Positions 57,984 through 64,000 of a stretch of DNA of 64,000 nucleotides are shown piece after piece (position 1 is the stretch's first letter; every line of letters begins with the position of its first letter). The notes under the pieces are model-generated. The model saw nothing but the letters and a program-made list of their open reading frames with translations, did not search any database and was not told the DNA's origin. Source of the DNA: Synchiropus splendidus (taxonomy: Eukaryota; Chordata; Actinopteri; Syngnathiformes; Callionymidae). The stretch covers positions 9,880,866-9,944,865 of the forward strand of contig NC_071343.1 in assembly GCF_027744825.2 (NCBI RefSeq), given 5' to 3'. The position numbers were made by a program, and so were the translations under genes.

Positions 57984-59987
57984 TGTGATTGTATTAAGGA
58001 CATGAACATTTTCAAATATACTGGCAAAAAAAAGAAACCAATGAAAGCTTTAAAACTTTAAAACATAACAAATTATGCCAAAAAGTGCTGCAACGTGCAG
58101 TACTTTCATCATATGTATGAAAAGATGTAACATAACATTTCAAAAAGACTAATTCAAAATATCAGCAATATTTCTGTAATGGGAAGATTTTTTTGGGATG
58201 CATAAGTATGCACAAATATATGGGCAAGAAATTTCAATTGAGGAAAAAGACAACAAGGAAAAAACTGTATTTATTTATTTATTATTTTGAAACATTTGGA
58301 GTCGTGTAAGATCATTTTTCGAACTCATTGCTTGTCTTAATAATATACTGTAAGATAGGAGAACAGTGATCATAATAATCAATTTTTATTAACAGCGATT
58401 GGTTTTGCTGTCATAGGTTATAGTGGTGGTGGAGGAAGAAAACTAATTTTCCTCACAAGTCACTGCAGGGGCAAAAGAGCATTATCGACTGATGTGTTAA
58501 CTTGCCTGCTGTTCTGAATCTGTTCTGAATTTGTGTTCTCTGCTGCCGCTCCTGGCAAACAGAAGTATGAAAAACATGATTCAGGACTTGGCTTTTTTTA
58601 ACAGGCTTTGGGGACCCTTTATGCTTTTCATTCTTATAGCTAGTATTTCTTTTATATTCAGTATTCAATCAGTGAAATTCAACATTTTGCAAATGTATTC
58701 AGTTAAAACTGACACTGAGCAGATATTAAACAGCTGCTGTAAATATCTGTCACATGTTATGTGAAAACTCATACTTACTTGAGACGTTCATGACTCCGCT
58801 CAACCTGAGTCATATTTTAATCAGCATTTGCTACTCTGATTTCAAGTTAATATAACAATCGGTCCATGAAAGTGTTTTGCATGATTGTACTCTGAGTCAT
58901 TTTTTTTCCTCAACTTGACTTGGAAAAACAGCTTTTCTTCCTGGTTTCTGTGTGGTGGTGCTGTTAACTATCACCAAGCTCTTGGTGTGCCCCCCCTCCC
59001 CCTCTGTATCATGCTCTAGTTATTCACCTTCCCATCATATCAACATGCCCATTTTGGGAAACAATGGATCAAGGTAGGCTTAGGCTTATTCAACAACCAA
59101 GTGGGCAGAGCGAAGTTGACATGAAGATATTGGCGATAATGACACATTTCTGCAGCTTTGAGTTTGTTGATTTGTTTTGGCTCGACCTGAAGTCTGTCAT
59201 GACATGACAATAAAGATCAGACTGTGTGGTTGGAGGTGCTAAGATGAGGGCATTGGGTAGCAACATGTTGTGTCGACAGAGCAATAAAAATAACTGACTC
59301 CCTCCAAAAGTATTTCTCAACGAACAAACATAAAACAAAGTTGAAAAGTCAAAACATGTGCTGTTGCTCAGGATAAGATGGTAGAGATAACTGGCTCACC
59401 AAATTCACTGTGGCCACAAATAAAATATGCACGTGTGGGAATAAAGTCACTCTGACTGGAGATGGTAGCAGACATCTGGGTGAGATGGTTGTTAGCAATA
59501 ACGGTCATTTGTTTACAGGCCTGCAGTTTGATTCAGCAGGCGTGTCTCTCTACTTCCTGCTTCTGATGTGGTCATAGTGACTGAAGGGAAACATTAGCGC
59601 AATTGGGGGGGAGGGTGCAGTGTCCACCACAAGTTAGAGGAAGGAAATGCTTACACACACATGTGCACACACACACTCACACACACACACTTAGTGCTCT
59701 GAAGGATCCTTTTAAGGAGAAGGCTTGACTGTGAATGCTGAGTGTGGCAAAGGCAAAGCCTTCAAATACAAACACAAAAATACATGCTCATATTTAGTGC
59801 ACACATTGAAGTCTAAAAAAATAAAATCCACAAAAGTTGATTCCCACAGTCCTATATTTATATCTCAGCTGTGTGTCACACGTCATTTCCCATGTCAAGG
59901 AACTGAACTGTCTGTTATTAGGATGTGTCACAGTTTTAAACCCGCACAACTGCTGTTTTGTTTATTTATTCTTTATTTCCCCCTCAG

Positions 59988-60074
59988 GCCGAGGCCAGGC
60001 TCGCAGCCAAGAGGGCAGCAAGGGCAGAGGCCCGAGAGATCCGCATGAAGGAGCTGGAAAGGCAACAGAAAGAG
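59988..60074 (+). CDS. lrrfip1: lrrfip1 coding exon 2
   Basis: Encodes [20 protein letters not shown] and KELERQQKE, essentially identical to the vertebrate LRRFIP1 N-terminal coiled-coil segment. The REIRMKE wording favours LRRFIP1; LRRFIP2 has RDIRMRE. Acceptor CCCCCTCAG, donor AGAG|GTAATG, 29 codons, phase 0 on both sides, joining directly to IARE of exon 1. Confidence 0.95.
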
Positions 60075-63000
60075 GTAATGCTTCTCTTCTTGCGATCACT
60101 TTTAACTGGTGTTCAGTGGATTCACTGGTAAAATTGGATTCACTCGACTTGGTAATATTAATTTTTTGACGACACCTAATAGTGACAGCAACTACAGGTC
60201 TGTTTGGCAGCGTACCTGGGCCAGTATCAAGGACTACCTAAACATCTATGCACTATTACTGGTCTTGGAGCTTTACTGTATTTCTTCATCTTTTATGCTT
60301 TTATGTCTAGTTCCTTGATACACTAAGATCCCTGACACACTGATTCCTCTTATCAATTCAGTAGAATTGAGTTCCTGAAGGTCCCGGATCCCAATCTAAA
60401 GTCTGATGGATTTTCCTGATTCACTAAAGTTTTTGCAGTCACTTCAGATTTTTTTATCACCTTTTGTGTACTTGTACTATTTGTTTGTGGATGGTATTGT
60501 GGAGTTGCTGAAGTTCCAACTTGGCTCCGTCATAAGCTGACTTTGGTGTCATAGCTCACCGGTGTCGGACTTTTTTGATGATGAGGTTGCCACTTGCTGC
60601 TTTAGTGGAACTGAAGTTTAGGCTGCACTGCCAAAGCTCTTTGCTCTATGACACAGAGGTTTAAGCTGATTGGATTAGATGTGGAATATTTGCAGGCTGA
60701 TACCCATTCTATTTCTAAATGCTTCACCACTGCTGTTCCTAAAAAAGCAAAGCAGTATAACAGTTTTGTGGATTTGAATTTTTTAGTTCTAGTTGTGCTC
60801 AGTTTGTGGATTCCGAAAACCTCTCAGGTGTTTTTAAAGGGAGGGTGACAGTCTGGGTTGTGTTTGTTTTGAATCTGTGATCGCTGTTAAGCTCAGACTC
60901 TGATCTTGTGGGTCAAGGGTCAGTAGAGTGAAGAGTTCATCACCTGCAGTCCTCCTGAGCAGCACCGGTTAAAGATGGACAGGCACCACAGACATTCATG
61001 AGATCTTGTACGTCAACTTGTTGTGTAGATATATCAGTCCCAGAACAGTCGGTCCAAATATTGCTTGAGGCCGAGGTCTGTCTTGCTGCTTATCTGTAAT
61101 GGAGACCGAGGTCCCAGTTCAGTGTTGAGTGTTGAATCAGGAGTTTCTGTATGTATTTCCGGAAGTATTAGCTCATTGGTTGTTCTGTTTCTAACACATT
61201 TAATTCATAGCGTTGCTGAGCAATGAGACCTTTCTCGGTACACATTAGTGCCTTTGTTCACAATTAGGACCTTGTCTAGTCACAACTCTGACTTCATTCC
61301 TCAGTCTTCTTAAGGTCCCAATTCCCAGTTGGTTATAGCAGCAAGTTTGGCCCCGTCTACATGACTTGAGACAGTGTTTTTTCAGTTCTTGATCACATTT
61401 TTGTTTCCAAAGTTACAAAGAAACACACACTTGTCATACCTACTTAATAGTTGTTCTGTTGACCAACTCTAAATTGAAATCAAATCAAGTTTCCCTTCAG
61501 ACAGCTCGGATTTAATTGGGAGTTGGGACACATTTGCGGTATGTAGTAGACAGATAACCTGTTGAAATGTTCATGTTCCTGCTCACACTTCCTTAAGATT
61601 AAGGAATCTGTGTAACAAAATGTTTGATGATCTGATTTGGAATTTGGGCACCTCAGAGTGTTGTGACTTTAATGAACTATTGATGAACATTAAAGTCCAG
61701 CAAGTGACTTTCCCACAGGTCTACACTGTTTTTTTTCTTCCTCCAACCAACCACGGTCACACACAGTGGATTATGTCTCATTGTTAAGCTGAGGCCAGCC
61801 AGTGTGTATGTGTGTGTGTTTGTGTGTGTGTGGGTCTTTTAAATCCCTTAACCGGGTTTCAAAGTGGCTTAGCAGGTTGACTGCTCTGTCCAGACTCCAT
61901 CGTAGTCGCAGATGTTGACATGAGACATGTGCTCCGCGGGAGTGGTACCTCTTTGTAGCCTCCGATTTTGCATCTTCCTTGCCACCGAACTCTGGAGTTA
62001 AGCTGGAATATTGGTTTTATTTCTCCGATCGTGATTGACAAGCGCTTCCATGGTCTTACCTGCTCACTTGTGAAGAATGCCGTCCAACCTGCTGTCCTGA
62101 CAACAGCACCACGGCTGGGCACCAGTTGCCAGGGAGGGGGCTGCGGGCCACTCTCACCAGGCGCCCTGCAACCCCCCCAGCTAAGAGATGGAGCATGGTA
62201 AGTTGAAGATTTCCTCGGGGGATTGTGTAACTGGTTTGGATGAATGGGTTTATGACGCGACCTGGCTAGCTCGCTAATTGCTCGTCCAGACATGGAATCA
62301 GAGTGAAAGAGCAGCTATGATGATCGTTCATCTATTTATTATGTTTACTTTACAATCATAGTCAAAAAAGTTTCAGTAGGCAGAGGTCTTGTCCTTCCAT
62401 TCATTTTCCTTACTATGTTCAGGTGTTTTCATGACCGCCATAGATGTGAAAATAGTTTGGGGTTTTAGTCTGGTCTTGATTTACTTCCTCTTCTGGTTGT
62501 TCATTTTTCCTCTTACTTATTTGTGTAAATGTGTTGGTGTGTGTTTATGTCTGTTGCCTAGCCTTGATTTTGTTTGTTTGTATGTCTGTTGGCTTGTTTG
62601 TCTTTGACCACGTTTATTCAGTGTGTTATAGATAGGAGGGTTTTGTGATGTGTTGTTGATGCATATACCAAATGTATGTTAGGAAAAGACATTGGAGTAC
62701 TTGTTGCACTGTTTTGTAGGCTCTTTATTTTATCTCTAATTTGAAAGGGTCCTGCCCCTCAGCCACGTTCATCAGTCGGCTCTTTCATTGTACTGATCTA
62801 TAGGTAACAAAGCCGGCAAAAATATACATTATTATACACGATAAACAACACTCTCCTCTGACGTCTCGGATAAGTGTCACAATCATCTCTCCGTCCTAAA
62901 CTGGCAGTCATCACTGATGTTCTGTAGTTTCACAAATTCTTTTCTGGTTTGTGTCTGATGACTTATGCACTTCTGTTGTGAAAGAGAAGGAACCAGTGAG

Positions 63001-64000
63001 TTGGTCCGGAAAGCACTTGTGAATACCAGAGTCTGCCAGGTGAAATGTGTTTTTCCTGGCTTCTCCAGTTTTCGGCGTCATGGTTTTGAAACCAAGAGTG
63101 TGGAGTGAAAATGAGCTGTCTGCAGTAGATAAAATGGCAAATCCATGTTTTGGGCAAACACACAAGAGAGAGCAGCAGTAAATCTGGATTTAAGTCTTAG
63201 ACTGATGCTTTGGGAAGAGAGTGTGGGTGTGTCTGCTGGCAGTTTTTGGATGAGCTCCTTGAAAGAACCCACAAAGGCAAAAAGTGTTGCAGGCCAACTT
63301 TTGAATGATTCAGTGAAGCCTTACTGTGAGACTTGGTCCTCCTCTCCTCCCAGCTGCCTGTAGATGCACCTAAGAAAGTTAGCCATCTGGCGGTATCCTT
63401 ACAGCTGTACCAAACTCCACCTCAACTGGGTCTGTTGTATGCAACTCGAGCAGATGATGGATTGCTATGTTGTATTTGTCACAATTGATGAACAATTCAA
63501 GTAATCACCTGGCAGTTTTTATGAATGAAGTATCACTAGAGATGTTTGGTGTTTAACAACTACCTAATTAAAAATGAACTTGCTGACTCGATGGAGTGCC
63601 ACGTATGTTTGCTTGCTTGAGTTCCCCCTGTCTTGTGTCACCTCTCCGGACACATTTGTTCAACAGCGGAATGGACAGCGTGAACCCTCTTGTCTGTCAC
63701 CTCAGAGTCAGAGGTCTAGCAAGCACAAGATTGGTTTCATCTATTTTTCTTTCTTTCTTTCTTTTTCTTTCTATATACTTTATCATCATGTTAATGGTTA
63801 ATTAATTTGGTGTGACGTTTTTGTGTGATGTTGAGGAGAAAAGAAGAAAAAACATCTGAAAAAATCGGAATCGGCCTGTTGGGAAAAAATCAGTAATTGG
63901 TATCGGCCAAAAAAAAAAGTGTATCATTGTAATCTGTGTACCTGTAGTTTATCGGCAGTAATTTGTGGGACAGTTGATCAACCCACCACATTTGTTGTGT
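60075..64000 (+). other. lrrfip1: lrrfip1 intron 2 (partial)
   Basis: No further lrrfip1 exon could be recognised before the window ends. A GC-rich block at 61859-62293, open for 144 codons on the minus strand, is of unknown nature and may be repeat-derived. A GT-rich tract lies at 61804-61832 and a (TTTC)n run at 63745-63771. Confidence 0.6.
63745..63771 (+). repeat. (TTTC)n simple repeat
   Basis: About 27 bp of TTTC tetranucleotide with one irregular unit. Confidence 0.8.

Noticed and set aside
63640..63760. Possible lrrfip1 exon (SQRSSKHK after a CTCAG)
   Set aside because: The match to Ser/Lys-rich parts of LRRFIP1 is too short, no consensus donor follows, and the frame runs into a TTTC repeat.

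Overview
This window is nuclear DNA from a vertebrate, most likely a percomorph-type teleost fish. The genes are split by GT-AG introns and their protein parts match vertebrate families. The non-coding DNA carries typical fish repeats: LINE tails ending in a 'ttattgtcattgca' type sequence, hAT, mariner and Harbinger-like terminal repeats, and long GT, AT, GATA and CATC microsatellites. The species cannot be named from the sequence alone.

Layout. Positions 1-17,300 show no gene I can defend. They hold an apparent 740-bp Harbinger-like element (3010-3749), an inverted-repeat element with a perfect hairpin (4316-4638), hAT and mariner end fragments, SINE-like pieces and microsatellites. Positions about 17,340-41,270 are one gene on the + strand, melanophilin (mlph, Slac2-a), with 14 coding exons that join in frame to 1,710 nt (569 codons plus stop). 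Its promoter region carries three MITF-type E-boxes. The intergenic stretch 41,275-46,280 has no visible gene. Positions 46,384-64,000 hold the 5' end of lrrfip1 on the + strand: coding exon 1, a 13.5-kb first intron and coding exon 2. The rest of lrrfip1 runs off the right edge.

How the genes relate. Melanophilin links Rab27a on melanosomes to myosin Va and actin. The Rab-binding SHD1 helix, the eight-cysteine zinc finger, SHD2, the myosin Va tail-binding motif and the coiled-coil/actin-binding region all appear in order, in successive exons. Lrrfip1 is a coiled-coil Flightless-I partner, RNA/DNA sensor and transcriptional regulator. The two are probably neighbours by conserved synteny (human 2q37.3 has MLPH, PRLH, RAB17, LRRFIP1), not functional partners. 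PRLH and RAB17 were not seen between them here.

The mlph introns are loaded with one short inverted-repeat (MITE) family: nine copies in about 14 kb plus one diverged copy further upstream. Other points of interest are an antisense 70-codon open block in mlph intron 3, two tiny upstream ORFs before lrrfip1, a diverged or shortened melanophilin C-terminus, and a short direct duplication flanking LINE debris in mlph intron 1. No CRISPR array, tRNA, rRNA, prokaryotic operon or complete autonomous transposon was found.
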